NCBI GenBank assembly: GCA_918807975.1
Contig: OU964923.1
Location: forward strand, 7,068,001 to 7,132,000
DNA: 64,000 nucleotides
Direction: 5' to 3'
Source of the DNA: Aplidium turbinatum
Taxonomy: Eukaryota; Chordata; Ascidiacea; Aplousobranchia; Polyclinidae
This document shows, piece by piece, positions 53,675 to 64,000 of the stretch (within the stretch, counting starts at the first letter, position 1; every line of letters starts with the position of its first letter). The translations under genes were made by a program, and so were the position numbers. The notes beneath the pieces are model-generated. The model was not told the DNA's origin and did no database searches. It saw only the letters and a list, made by a program, of their open reading frames with translations.

Positions 53675-54280
53675 ATGTCAAAATTGTCGAGGGCTGCGAA
53701 AGATATTAAAAAGGTTATCCATCCAAACATTATTAACACCATTATACGGGCGGGTGGGGCTACCACCGGTCCTCCTCTTGGGCCCGAATTGGGAAAAAGG
53801 GGACTTCCCATTGCTAAATTTGTTTCAGAGTTTAATGAACTCACGAAAGACTACATCCCAGGAATTCCGATTCCGACCAAAGTTTATATTGAAGGAAAAA
53901 AGTTTTCCATCCAGCTCATGGAGCCAGCTACGTCCTATTTAATCCGACAAGCTGCTGGAATCAAAAAAGGAAAGAGGCCAACGGATACCATGGATGCTGG
54001 TATGATAACGTACAAGCATGTTTATGAAATTGCCAAAGTTAAAATGCAACAAGAAAGCGTGAAAATTCGCAGCACAACTATGCAAGAAGCGTGCCAAATG
54101 GTGGCGGAACAATGCGAAACTCTCGGTGTTAAGGTTGTCCGCGATCTCGATGCGGATGAGTATGACAAATTTTTAACAGACCGTGAAGAAATGGACGCTG
54201 AATATTTTAGGGAGAAAGAAGAAAAATTAATGGAAGCAAAGAAAAAATTAGCAAAAAAATTGTTGAAAGAAGCAAAATAG
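53675..54280 (+). CDS. MRPL11: mitochondrial large-subunit ribosomal protein uL11m
   Basis: 201 residues in one exon. It starts MSKLSRAAKDIKKV, as vertebrate MRPL11 starts MSKLGRAARGLRK. Diagnostic uL11 motifs: PPLGPELGKRGLPIAKF, FNELTKDY with IPIPTKVYIE, and SYLIRQAAGIKKG. LGVKVVRDL marks the end of the rRNA-binding C-terminal domain, and a Lys/Glu-rich helix closes the protein. It binds the GTPase-associated region of mitochondrial large-subunit rRNA. The ATG at 53675 is chosen because of the family start and the in-frame TGA at 53657-53659. Convergent with the membrane-protein gene ending at 54871. Confidence 0.95.
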   Translation: MSKLSRAAKDIKKVIHPNIINTIIRAGGATTGPPLGPELGKRGLPIAKFVSEFNELTKDYIPGIPIPTKVYIEGKKFSIQLMEPATSYLIRQAAGIKKGKRPTDTMDAGMITYKHVYEIAKVKMQQESVKIRSTTMQEACQMVAEQCETLGVKVVRDLDADEYDKFLTDREEMDAEYFREKEEKLMEAKKKLAKKLLKEAK

Positions 54281-54474
54281 ATGCCGTTTTTACCTACAAG
54301 TTGGTTTACTGTTAGAGCGAAGGCTAAGAACGTTATCTTTGCACTTCTACCACGGAAACGTACAGGGTTTGATGGCGGAACGGAAAAACGTGGATAGCAA
54401 AACACATTGTTATTGAGTTTGATTGAAAAATCGAAATTATTTATTTCACGTCTGAGTGGTCGTCAGCTGCGAGG

Positions 54475-54480
54475 AATAAA
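54475..54480 (+). promoter_or_regulatory. polyadenylation signal of MRPL11
   Basis: AATAAA about 195 bases past the MRPL11 stop. A second one lies near 54601. Confidence 0.45.
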
Positions 54481-54839
54481 GTACGAGATGTTTCAAACCT
54501 CTAGTTGCTTCTAGACTGATATCGGTATTGAATTGCGTTGCGGTATCTCATCCCGTGCTAAAGTTGAGTGTATCGATGTATCTGCATCAAGTTTTTACGC
54601 CAATAAAATCGATTCATCCACACGTGTAGCAGTGTAGCTACTGTTCTTGCCTTCTTTGCATTGAAGAGGCGTGTTTTTGAGCTTGATACTGCTAGTTCCA
54701 GGCACTATGTGACCGCTTACCGAACAGCGTTTTTGGTTCGCAATGCTATACCGATAAGACTAAATTTCCGACAAGAAAAGGCGAAATTGACGAGACTCTT
54801 TCTAACATAACTGCTAAGTACACATTAATGCAGTGTGCA

Positions 54840-54845
54840 TTTATT
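54840..54845 (-). promoter_or_regulatory. polyadenylation signal of membrane-protein gene
   Basis: AATAAA on the minus strand, about 25 bases past the TAA at 54871-54873. It supports the 3' end of this gene. Confidence 0.55.
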
Positions 54846-54870
54846 CAACAGGTAAACAAAAAAAACGTTA

Positions 54871-56445
54871 TTAATCCAACCATTTTGCATTGTTTGCACG
54901 CATGTCCAAAATTCTAGTTCTTCTTGCCCATGTTGAGGCCAAGGCCCACAGCACCGCGTCTAACGTAGAAAACACTATCAAATGCAACACAAGAATAGAC
55001 AGCACTGCGTACAAATATATAAGAGTGTCCGCATTCGAAACAAAGTATCTTTGATATCCAACGTAGCCCATTGCAGCGAATCCAAGAAGAGCTCCAATCC
55101 CAGCTATTCCTCCTGCTATTATATTATCTGGCAATATTACATCTCCCGGAGGAGCTTCTTTCTCTTCCAGTTTGTATTGTTCAATCGCATCCAGCATCCC
55201 ACTTTTTCCTTCTCTCAAACAACAAACTCCAACAGATTCCGCGAAGTCATAGCGTCCATTGACAGCCTGGTGATGTTCTAAGGCTCCAGTAGGTGCTTGG
55301 ACGTAAACGTGATGTTGGTCGTGCCATCTGGGAGCTGTTTCGTATACAAAATCCGGCCTGCGAGTAAGGTTGATCTCAGATCTGGTTCTTGCAGATTTGG
55401 TTGCCAGTTCTTGGTCCGATTCTTCATCAGATACAGAATCGTATCCATCTCCGTGTTTCTGAGCTTCTGCTTCATCAGCGCCCGTGACAGACACAAAGTC
55501 AGATGTTTGTCCCGAGTCGCTTTGGTTTGTTCTTGCTGACACGCTGGGCATGTCTTCTGCAAACCGTATGTGTTTCGTTTCCACTGGTCCTTTTGATGGG
55601 CGAGGAACCTGGCCGCTACCCCAAAGCTTGTTTACAATATGCTGGACTTTAGGATTGGGTGGTTTTCTTTTATCATGCTGTTGGATCTTAGATAACATGA
55701 CATTCAACTCTTCATCCACTTCCTGTCTAAATCCGCGTTTTTCAGCCTCCATACGGTCAGGTGTACTGGCGATAGATTCAATACTTTCATCGCTACCATA
55801 GTATGGCTCAGGAGGTGGAGCGTTTGTTTCTGATTTGACGAAGTTTATACTGACGCTGCTTTCTCCACTACTGCTGTTGCTATCATCGCTGCCTTTCCGT
55901 TTCTTTTTCTTAGCTTTACTCAGCGAACTTGCAAGGGTCGACGTGTATGTTCGTTCCGTGTGCCCAACATCGTGACTGTAGCAGCACTCATGTTCAGGCT
56001 TACACACCGGGTTGGTTATTTGAGCTTTAAGACTACACTCGCTTATTCCACACTCAGCTATATGCTTGATTACTTTAATTTGCCTTGGAGTTAACTTCAA
56101 TTGTCCCAAACAGTCATCAAATTCTGATCCTCTAGCTTGTTTTACGACCGCTCCTTGAGCATATTCCAAAGACCCCGCTTCCATTATGTGAGAAAAGTCG
56201 TCTCTGTCGTCCACCCGAGCCCACTTTGTACCACCGGCCATCATTTTGACAATCCCTCGAAAAAATGTACCGGCAAGGACACCAGCAGCACTTGAAGCGA
56301 AGGCTGCTTGAGCAATGTCGTTGGCACTGAAAGCTGGCGTGCCGAGATTTTTGCTTCGCACGTTGTCTAAAATGCCTTCATCGTAGAGCAGGTAATGGCC
56401 GAATCCAAGTGCTACTCCCATCGACGCCCAGTGAACAGCCCATCG
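54871..56445 (-). CDS. uncharacterised membrane protein, last exon
   Basis: Not recognised. The acceptor CTTGTTTACAG at 56446 opens a 524-codon exon in phase 0 (RWAVHWASMGVALGFGHYLL), so the protein continues upstream and the Met at 56421 need not be the start. Hydrophobic segments: about 3-20, 43-66, 442-464 and 474-505. Between them: a Cys-rich patch (CGISECSLKAQITNPVCKPE, then CC), a KKKKRK tract near 179-184, Ser-rich acidic disorder and a Trp-containing stretch. The last pair of membrane helices is followed by a basic tail. Codon use and length say it is real. An exon at 63628-63816 may be its 5' neighbour, but the phases need at least one more exon. Confidence 0.82.
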   Translation of the reverse strand, partial: RWAVHWASMGVALGFGHYLLYDEGILDNVRSKNLGTPAFSANDIAQAAFASSAAGVLAGTFFRGIVKMMAGGTKWARVDDRDDFSHIMEAGSLEYAQGAVVKQARGSEFDDCLGQLKLTPRQIKVIKHIAECGISECSLKAQITNPVCKPEHECCYSHDVGHTERTYTSTLASSLSKAKKKKRKGSDDSNSSSGESSVSINFVKSETNAPPPEPYYGSDESIESIASTPDRMEAEKRGFRQEVDEELNVMLSKIQQHDKRKPPNPKVQHIVNKLWGSGQVPRPSKGPVETKHIRFAEDMPSVSARTNQSDSGQTSDFVSVTGADEAEAQKHGDGYDSVSDEESDQELATKSARTRSEINLTRRPDFVYETAPRWHDQHHVYVQAPTGALEHHQAVNGRYDFAESVGVCCLREGKSGMLDAIEQYKLEEKEAPPGDVILPDNIIAGGIAGIGALLGFAAMGYVGYQRYFVSNADTLIYLYAVLSILVLHLIVFSTLDAVLWALASTWARRTRILDMRANNAKWLD

Positions 56446-56767
56446 CTGTAAACAAGTGAAGGACGATCCAAGTGCTCTGCCAACAGATTAAAATTGAGTT
56501 AGCACAGGTGCAGCTAAGGGAGATTGAAATTCAATCTTTTTTGATACGTTGTGACAAAAAAATGAATTAGAATCAGTGGCGTACGCAAAGTCGATATCAT
56601 GCCAGCACCCATTGAGCTTGATATTTAAATTTTTTGTATTGTTTTATGGCTTATCATGGCTTTATTTGAATGCGTCATTATCTAACTTATTTTTTTTAGT
56701 TTTTATCCTAAATCAAGTTTTGTAAACACGTAGGCCTATGTACGGTATGTGTGTTGTGAGGTTATAG

Positions 56768-56906
56768 GGAGCGTTCAAATATTACGTAACGCTGTTTTTC
56801 CGAATTTTTGACCCCCCCTCTCCCATGTGACGCCAACGTAACGTTTTTGTCAACCCTCCCCCACGTGACGCTTTTCCATTACAAAGCCCGTTTTGCCAGT
56901 GTAATT
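56768..56906. repeat. end of a GTTCAAATATTACGTAACGC element, left
   Basis: GGGAGCGTTCAAATATTACG followed by C-rich and ACGTAACG blocks. The mirror end is at about 61585-61712. They may be the two ends of one element opened by later insertions, or two separate short copies. Confidence 0.5.
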
Positions 56907-58531
56907 CAGGGATGGAGGAACTATTTTAAAACTAGGTGGGCCCAGAGGCGCAGCAGTCAAAGTTAATCCAACTTCTGGGAGGCGAAGCCCCCCAGATCCC
57001 CTATCAAATTCTTGCATTCCTAATATTTCAAATCGTTTCACCAGGAGTCGGCAACCTACGGCATGCCAAGAAAAATCATCTGGCCCGCCGCTTCTTTACA
57101 AATTATAATAATATGTGGCCAGGCCAGTGGTTTATTACAGCATAATCGAATGGTAGAACAAGTAGGCTACTTTTCATTAATCATTTTAGTAGGCCCACGT
57201 CTTTGATTTGCAGCGTGTCTGTTCGTACACACAAAGAACTCAACATAAAGCGCCATTGTGATACACAACATATTATTTTTTGCAAGTTAATGGGTCAAAC
57301 AAGGAACGGCAAAGTTAATCTACTCAAAAATAGCTTTAAAACAGCAAATTTCTCTGTTACAAAGGAAAGACAAACCAATGAATCAAAAAATGCTTTGCTA
57401 GCTACAAGGTAGCACAATCAATAGCAAAAGACAAGAAATCGTATAGGCTACGGTAGTGATGGAGAATTTGGGAAAAGGTGTAAGATGGATGTTATTGAAA
57501 ACATATGTCCAGAGAAAAAAAAACAAACTACTTTTCAGATATAGGCCTAAGTCTTTCAACAAGAACAGTATCTCAACGAAAAGAAGAGATATCGGAGAAC
57601 GTGACATCAAGCAAAAAGTTATTGTATATCTACAGTTCTTCACAATGGCAATAGATGAGAGCACAGACACGACAGATAAGCCTGCAGCTGAGCTGGCAGT
57701 ATTTGTGCGTGCAGTAAACAAATATCTTGATGTTAAAGAAATTGTTCAGCTGATTCCCATCAAGGATATTGCTAGCCGATATTCTGAAGGCATTAGGTTA
57801 CGTCAACTCCTTGAAATCATGCCTCTGAATCTATCAAAGGTAGTATTAATAGGCTACGGCCCGCCAAGACCATGTGAAGTTTGGCTTTGGCCCGCTGTTA
57901 GAAAAAGGTTGCCGACCCCTGGTTTACTCATTGCGTTTTCATAATTGCCTTTCGTGCCAACAGGCACAATTTTCCATTATTGGGCCGGATTTGGTCAAAA
58001 AATTTACAAAATTATTGAATTGCTCTATAGCGCTGTAGGCTACAAAATGTGGCGATGTAGGCTACACACAAATAAAAAGGCAACAATACACACACAGTTA
58101 TAATACCACCGGAGAGTAATAATATTCAGCATTATACAGTACGTGCATATGTAATGATATCACTGTCCTAACCATAGAGAGCATAGAGAATAATTATATT
58201 GTTGATAGATTGCTCCACCAGTCACACGCAACCACACCCACGCCACACGTGCTACACATCAATAATGGACTCAATAGAAAAGTTTGAAGATTGGATTTCA
58301 TCATTGCGATATCAAAGATGATCAAACTACTGTGTATCAAATGAGTGAAGATCTTTTTTGGAACTCCCTCTCTGATTTGCCGTTTTTGCTACTTTTTCAA
58401 AGAAATTTGACTTTCAAAAGTGGGTGGGCCAGGCCCCCCCCCTGCGCACACAAGTACTTTTTCTGGCCAGGCCAGGCCCACCCAGAAAATAAAGTAGGTG
58501 GGCCGAGGCCCACGTGGTTCCTCCATCCCTG
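56907..58531. mobile_element. hAT-like element, outer
   Basis: CAGGGATGGAGGAAC at the left with its inverse ending at 58531. The 8-bp repeat CAGTGTAA/CAGTGTAT (56897-56904, 58532-58539) leaves two extra T bases at the left junction. A degraded plus-strand remnant at 58284-58400. Contains the hAT at 57042-57921. Confidence 0.72.
57042..57921 (+). mobile_element. hAT element, nested, with transposase remnant
   Basis: Ends CAGGAGTCGGCAACCTACGG and, inverted, CAGGGGTCGGCAACC. Flanks CGTTTCAC/GTTTACTC give only a weak duplication. Plus strand about 57640-57770 reads AIDESTDTTDKPAAELAVFV, the hAT transposase block preceding the catalytic core. Most of the gene is missing. Confidence 0.75.
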
Positions 58532-59196
58532 CAGTGTATATCAAAATTATGACGTGGAAACACGTGCTGATAAAATATCTTGGTTTGTATGCACCTAAAG
58601 CTTACGTTTGAGACATGAACTTTTAGCTATACTCTTTTTTTGGATTAAAACGTTATGTACCTATTGAAAACGTTTAGTAGCCCACCGTCCAAAATGTTTC
58701 GATCCAAACCTTTCATTGTTTAGTTATGTATTGAAAGAAACATCACAAAAGAAACCGCAATGAAAGCTATAAGCATCTTCGAATTGGGTCATCAATGCTT
58801 CAAAAATGTTTCTATATATTGGAACAGCAGCCTACTCTCGCTTGTGTGGTTCGAACTTAATGCATAATTGTTTTCTTCAGACTCGCACGTATGAATGTCT
58901 TCTACCTGTTGAGAGGTTTGTGTCAAAGTCTGATAAACAACATTAACCTTAGAAAATTGAGATATTTCAGACACATTGCAAGAAGCAACTCGTTGGAAAA
59001 TTCAATGTTAACTGGGATGGTGCAAGGCAAAAGGACGACAAAAAATGAAATATTATGACAATATCAAGCAAATTACAGGAATAAAAAGCATGCCGGCAGC
59101 ACTAATAAAAACAAAAGACAGAACAAAATGGAGGGAGATCACAGCTGATCAAACATGATCAATCTGTTGAAGAAGAAGATTCTTTAAATATGCTCG

Positions 59197-60538
59197 CAGT
59201 GTTGTACGCGTCATTGAAATAATTTGACAGCGTCAGCGCGAATTGCCTAAAAACTTTACGGCGTAAAGGACTGCGTAAGCTCTTAAAGAAATTGACGGCG
59301 TCAGCGCTAATTTCTAGCGCTATTTTTTGCCAGCGTCTAATAAAACGGAAATATTTCAACCAAGTTCAGGCTAACAATAGCTATAAATAAAGAGCAGGTA
59401 TTATGTTTTGAGACTGTATTGTAATTAGCTGCTCAGCCTATTAGTTATTTCCTTGCAGAAAAACAAGCATTTCAAAAGGTTTGTCTGACAATCTGCTGCG
59501 TTTGGGACGCATATTCAGGGGCGCCGGAGCGATTTTTGACTGGATGGGCAGGAGTATGAAAAAAGGACACTTTTGTTGCTGAAAGGCCAATTTTTTTTGT
59601 AAGTTTTAAGATAAGATATAGCGTTAATGCTCATCTATCAGCTCATTATCGAGTAATGATACAAGTGTCCGCTATACAAAGAACAATGGCACGGAAGGGC
59701 ATCATGCTATTTTATAATGATGTAATAAGTTATAACTTACTGTGATGGAGAATTTTGTGTCGTGAATATTATTTTGAGGCAAAAATAGAACATTTTAATT
59801 AGGCTAAAAGCGAATAGCATAAATTGTTATATTGCAAAGTGTGCAGTATAGCTTACATGACCTTAAAAGGGCACCATTGCCCCCTCTTCCCTCCCCATCC
59901 ATAAAAAATTGAGAGCAGGGGGGCATCCGCTCCCCCAGCCCCCCCCCCCCGCTTCCGGCGCTCCTGCGCATATTGTCCTTTTCAAGTGAAAACATGCGTT
60001 CCACAGCAGCGCTGGTTGGTATTGGTGTGTGGTATTTCAAAAACAAGTTGAAAACGTTTAGTCGGAAAGGTATCACTATTCCAAGCGTGCTGTGATAGTT
60101 TAGCATGTATAAATCTTTTAACGAGGTCCACTACACCAACATCGCTCTTTTCAGGGGCATAGAGCTCTTGAAATAAAGTATATTCAACGTCCGCGATGCC
60201 ATTCATGGATTTTTCGCTTTCTGTCTCTGATCCCTCGTTCTCAATACATGGGTGATCCCAATTTGGCGAACTTCTTCCGCATGTATTCCAGGGAGCCATT
60301 CCAACCAACGCAAAAGCCGGTAATTCGGATGAGTCGCGCTGGCCAGAATACATTGTGAAACTCTTATTGTGAAACGAGATTTTTCATGAAAACAAAAAAT
60401 GACGCTAAGCGCTTGACGCTTAAAATCGGCAAAATAGTTGACGGCGCTATCACTTCCGTCAACTGAAAAATAAATTGACGGCGCTAGCCTCAGCGACCAG
60501 CGTCAACAAAAAGTTGACGCCGTCAACGTACAACACTG
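59197..60538 (-). mobile_element. hAT element with minus-strand transposase remnant
   Basis: CAGTGTTGTACG at the left and its inverse at 60538; TTGACGGCG repeats lie inside both ends. On the minus strand the C-terminal dimerisation motif is clear (HTPIPTSAAVERMFSLEKDN), and its continuation RPKRSRLSDKPFEMLVFL lies at about 59455-59512, beyond the 59516-59966 insert. The upstream part extends to about 60353. Confidence 0.78.
59516..59966. mobile_element. hAT-like MITE, copy A, exact 8-bp duplication
   Basis: CAGGGGCGCCGGAGCG and, inverted, CAGGAGCGCCGGAAGCGG. CGCATATT is duplicated exactly (59508-59515, 59967-59974). It splits the transposase coding stretch of the 59197-60538 hAT. A related copy in the opposite direction is at 61858-62252. 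Confidence 0.87.
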
Positions 60539-60753
60539 GCTCTACGTAACATTTGCTAACTGTTTACTGTAGCTCATTGTACCAGCTGCACTACAAAACT
60601 TTCTACGATTTTAAGAAGAACCACATGTTTAAAGCACCACAAACTACCGCCCTGGTAGTGTCACGAGAATAAGGCAATCGCTGCGAGCCTTCATATCCCC
60701 TTCTCTAGATATCCCTGATGTAGGCCTAGGCTATGTAGCCTAACAGTCATAGG

Positions 60754-61241
60754 CAGTGGCGTACGCAGGATTTTCTGAAGGGGGGGCATTGACAGTAGCG
60801 TAGCCAGGAATTTTGAAAGGGGGGAGAGTTTGACGACCGGTGGGCTTAGCCTAACGGCGTTTTCGCCTAAGACGACACCCATCGGCTGGAGGGCCTCTCT
60901 CAGAAAATTTTAAAAAATTACTTTGAATTTGGTGCATTCTGAGAGCATTTTCAACAAAAATGTGGGTATAAATATTCCTGTAAAATGGTGCTGTCAGGTT
61001 GCATAGCAAAAGGATAAGATCATGTTTTCTTCGGCATTTTTCGGAAATAAAGCTAAGTCTCTATGTTTTTTTGTTGCTAATTCCTGGCTGAGATGTTTGG
61101 TATTAGCAAAACTCGCTCTTGCAGTTTTGTTTAAAATTAAGCAAGTTTTTTTTAGACTGAAAGCATCATTCCCAAGCATAAAAAGACTGAAAGCATCATT
61201 CTCAATATGGCCCAATGCTCCCCCCCCTGCGTACGCTAGTG
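60754..61241. mobile_element. CAGTGGCGTACGCAGG element
   Basis: CAGTGGCGTACGCAGG at the left, inverse at 61241, with GTCATAGG/GTCATAGA (60746-60753, 61242-61249) as an 8-bp duplication. A second, related start (CAGTAGCGTAGCCAGG) at 60793 and an internal part shared with 62603-63160 show two layers. Confidence 0.72.
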
Positions 61242-61249
61242 GTCATAGA

Positions 61250-61500
61250 CAGGGCCGGATTTAGCTGATGGGGGGCCCGGAGCACTTTTAGATCGGGGGC
61301 CCCCGTGCAAGAAAATTTTATGCGCCTACGGCACGAAAAACCACCTCTACGTCTTCAGTAGCATCAGTCCAGTAGCCTACTGCACAACATTTTGCAGAAA
61401 CTTTAAAGGCCAAAAGGAAAAAATAACACAAAATCACATTTTTTCCACATAGGGGGGCCTGGGGCAACTGTACCCTCTGCCCCCCCTAAATCCGGGCCTG
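61250..61500. mobile_element. short GGGCCGGATTTAG element
   Basis: CAGGGCCGGATTTAGCTGAT at the left and CCCCCTAAATCCGGGCCTG at the right are inverse. Target duplication poor (5 of 8). About 250 bp, non-coding. Confidence 0.6.
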
Positions 61501-61584
61501 GTATTAGGTACACCTGCATACCTGTTCATCACCATGTGTCGCTTTTTTGCTGCTTGACTCGGAAAGTATGCACAAATAAACTAC

Positions 61585-61712
61585 CGTACCGTACTCGTAA
61601 GCGTTACGTAACGTTTTGCTTGTACCCCCTCCCCCCCGATGTGACGCTAACGTAACGCTTTTCATAACCCCCTCCCCCTCGATAGCGTTACGTAATATTT
61701 GAACGGTCCCAT
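61585..61712. repeat. end of a GTTCAAATATTACGTAACGC element, right
   Basis: GCGTTACGTAATATTTGAAC followed by GGTCCC is the inverse of the start at 56768; C-rich and ACGTAACG blocks are shared. Confidence 0.5.
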
Positions 61713-61857
61713 AGATGAATTGTTCATAAACAGATGTTCGTAAAACAATTGTTCATAAACTGAAATCTTCGTAAAACAATTCTTCGTAGGCCTAAAGGTG
61801 AGTTGTTCGTAAGCAGGTGATAGTGAGTTGTTCGTGAACAATTTTTTAGTTGTTACT

Positions 61858-62252
61858 CAAGGGGCGCCGGAAGCGGAGGGGGGGCATCATGGAGGGCAGG
61901 GGGGCAATAGTGCCCTTTTAGGGTAATGTAAGCTACTGCACATTTTGCAACAATTTCTGCTATTCGCTTTTAGCCTAATTATAATCTTTCATTTTTGCCT
62001 CAAAATAATATTCACTGCACAAAATTCTGCAACACAGTAGCCTAGGTTATAGACTACATCATTATAACATAGCATGATGTCCTTCTTTGTATACCGGACA
62101 CTTGTTTCATTACTCGATAGTGAGCTGATAGATGAGCATTATCGCTATATCTTATCTTAAAACTTTTATAAAAATTGGCCTTTTAGCAACAAAAGTGTCC
62201 TTTTTCATAATCCTGCCCCCCCCCTCAGTCAAAAATCGTTCCCGCGTTCCTG
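61858..62252. mobile_element. hAT-like MITE, copy B, inverted relative to copy A
   Basis: About 395 bp, homologous to 59516-59966 in the opposite orientation throughout (AGCTGATAGATGAGCATTAT is shared as the inverse). Duplication TTGTTACT/TTATTACT (61850-61857, 62253-62260), one mismatch. Confidence 0.78.
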
Positions 62253-62527
62253 TTATTACTCGTGCAATAGAAAATCTATATATATAAATGAGTAAACTAG
62301 TTGCTGCAAACTAAAAATTTATCGTCAGACGACGATAAATTAGCCTAACCTGCACAAAAGCATAAACTCTTGGATCGTTAGGCTACAATACAGATCAGCA
62401 AGCTTAACACTGTAGCTTATAACAAAACTACAGGAAAAATCTTGCTTTCAAATTGCCATAAAATTATGTAGCCTAACAATCGATCTGATTGCAAATGGTT
62501 TTGCTGGAGCTAGACTTATCCTACAGG

Positions 62528-63231
62528 CAGTGCCGGTCTTAGGGTTTTTCGGGCCCTGTGCGGAATATGCTTTTGCGGGCCCCAATGACAATAATCCAAT
62601 TCAGTGGCGTAGCTAGGTACTTTGAAAGGGAAGGGGCGGCGGTGGCGGCGTGATCGCCAAAGATGACAACCAGCGGCGGGGGGTCTGGGGGGCCTCCCCC
62701 AGAAACTTTTGAAAAATTACTTTGAATTTGGGACATTCTGAGAGCATGTTCAACAAAAATTTAGGTATGAATATTACTGTGAAATGGTGCTGTCCGGTGG
62801 CATAGCAAAAGGATAAGATCATGCTTTCTTTGGCATTTTTCGGAAATAAAGCTATGTCTCTACAGTATGTTGAGTCTGGATGCAACCTATTTCGTCCCCT
62901 GAAATCGTGTAACAAAATTAAATTTCGACTTATTTCGTCCCCTGAAAAGATCGAGAAATTTTGAAATGTTTGCGGCAACTCCGATCAGCGATTTCGGCTA
63001 TGTCGTTTTTTTTTCTCGATCTTTTCAGGGTACGAAATATTCAGGCGACGAAATAGGTTGAATTCGTTGAGTCTCTATGTTTTCTTGTTGCGAATTCCTT
63101 TGCTGAATTCACTTGTTGAATTTTTCCTTTGAAAATGACAAAATTACTGCATATTCTGAGTAAATTGCGGGCCCCCTAATTTGCGGGCCCTGTGCGATTG
63201 CACGGTTTGCACATCCCAAAGACCGGCACTG
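62528..63231. mobile_element. CAGTGCCGGTC element, nested
   Basis: CAGTGCCGGTCTTAGGG at the left and its inverse CCGGCACTG at 63231, with CTACAGG duplicated exactly (62521-62527, 63232-63238). Inside from about 62603 is a copy of the element also found at 60793-61190, and inside that an insert at about 62877-63063 with CAACCTATTTCGTCCCC ends. Confidence 0.75.
62877..63063. mobile_element. small insert with CAACCTATTTCGTC repeats
   Basis: CAACCTATTTCGTCCCCTGA near the left is mirrored by CGACGAAATAGGTTG at the right. GTCTCTA flanks both sides, and the 60.8-61.1 kb relative lacks the insert, which marks the empty site. Confidence 0.6.
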
Positions 63232-63627
63232 CTACAGGTAGCCTAACTGATTGGTTGAAGAAACACTTAGCCTATCTAACCAAAAAAAAAAGCCTTTTTA
63301 AAAACTTACGACTCGCAGTTGCACATGGGCCAGGTTACTTATAGGCTACCGTATGGAAGGAATAAACCAATAGTAAAGTTTTTACTTGTGGAAATGTTTT
63401 TTTTTTCATCCTTTTTGCTAAATAGGCCTAGAGATGTTGAACTGCAGTTGCTTTAATCTTGCTGTTTCTTAATTCTCTAACCTGAGTTTACCAAATTGAG
63501 CTATCGGTGTGGACTTTTTGGTATTTTAGCACATAGTTCAACAGTTTGCTTTAACTGATTAGAAACTTATTAAACTTAAACTAATTGTTCAGAAATCTTT
63601 CATAAAATATTTTAAAACCAACTGCAC

Positions 63628-63816
63628 CTGAACCAGGCAAAAGTCCAATTGTGGTTTTGCAACATAACTTTGATAAAGTACTCTCTTGTGCTAAGAGCTC
63701 CAATGAGAAGCGCTTTAATTGAGTAAGGTTTCATGTCTCCTCGCAACCACGTGCCAACTTCACTCTTCCAACACTTTCTGTTATCCAAGCACATTACTCG
63801 AATGCTGCGTAAAAAC
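63628..63816 (-). CDS. internal exon, possibly of the same membrane-protein gene
   Basis: Acceptor CTTTCCTTTCAG, 62 codons (IRVMCLDNRKCWKSEVGTWL, ALLIGALSTREYFIKVML, NWTFAWF), donor CAG|GTGCAG, phase 2 in and out. No stop interrupts it. It is the next plausible minus-strand exon upstream of 54871-56445, with the transposon nest as intron; a missing phase 2-to-0 exon is required. It may instead be an unrelated gene continuing off the right edge. Confidence 0.58.
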
Positions 63817-64000
63817 CTGAAAGGAAAGATGGACTGGTGTTTAAATAAAAACTTAAATGAAAGATTCAGCTAATCCTGTTATTTGCTCTGGCTTTTCTGA
63901 GTCAAATTTTCATAGTTCTGTAATGATTCAGCAATGAAAGTTAAAACCATACACGGTCTACTTAGCTCTGTCTAAAAATGAAGTAGTGTAAATCTAATAA

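Noticed and set aside
55297-55801. Plus-strand frames within the membrane-protein exon
   Set aside because: Antisense shadows of a long, well-formed minus-strand coding exon.
58792-58974. Candidate exon joining 63.6 kb to 56.4 kb
   Set aside because: Acceptor and donor phases (0/0) do not satisfy the needed 2-to-0 join and no supporting motif is present.

Overview
The window looks like AT-rich nuclear DNA from an invertebrate animal. It has GT-AG introns (two appear to be GC-AG), AATAAA signals and many DNA transposons. The proteins are recognisably chordate-like but diverged, so a tunicate or other non-vertebrate deuterostome is my best guess. That guess is weak and no species can be named.

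Layout. (1) About 0.5-3.7 kb: minus-strand coiled-coil exons, either a 3' extension of the next gene or a separate gene. (2) 6.5-38.7 kb, minus strand: one large gene, rebuilt here as 32 phase-compatible coding exons (about 1283 residues). It is the orthologue of MPRIP (M-RIP/p116Rip; Drosophila outspread), with two PH domains followed by a long coiled coil. Its introns hold more than 20 copies of a short palindromic MITE, a 2-kb transposon with long inverted repeats, a hAT element and tRNA-like SINE heads. (3) 39-45.7 kb: nested foldback, MULE-like and hAT elements. (4) 48.4-49.9 kb, plus strand: an uninterrupted proteasomal ATPase Rpt6/PSMC5 frame with an unusual basic N-terminal extension of about 107 residues. 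(5) 51.8-53.2 kb: a hAT element with a LINE fragment inside it. (6) 53.7-54.3 kb, plus strand: mitochondrial ribosomal protein uL11m (MRPL11) in one exon. (7) 54.9-56.4 kb, minus strand: the last exon of an unrecognised membrane protein, convergent with MRPL11. A further minus-strand exon at 63.6-63.8 kb may belong to the same gene, with a transposon nest (56.7-63.2 kb) between them.

The host genes belong to separate systems: actomyosin/Rho scaffolding (MPRIP), the 26S proteasome (PSMC5) and the mitochondrial ribosome (MRPL11). There is no operon-like link. The most unusual items are the Rpt6 extension, a 150-210 bp MITE carrying telomere-like repeats with 9-10 bp target duplications, the palindromic MITE swarm in MPRIP introns, and several datable nested insertions. 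No retrovirus, LTR element, Polinton, CRISPR array or convincing functional tRNA was seen.
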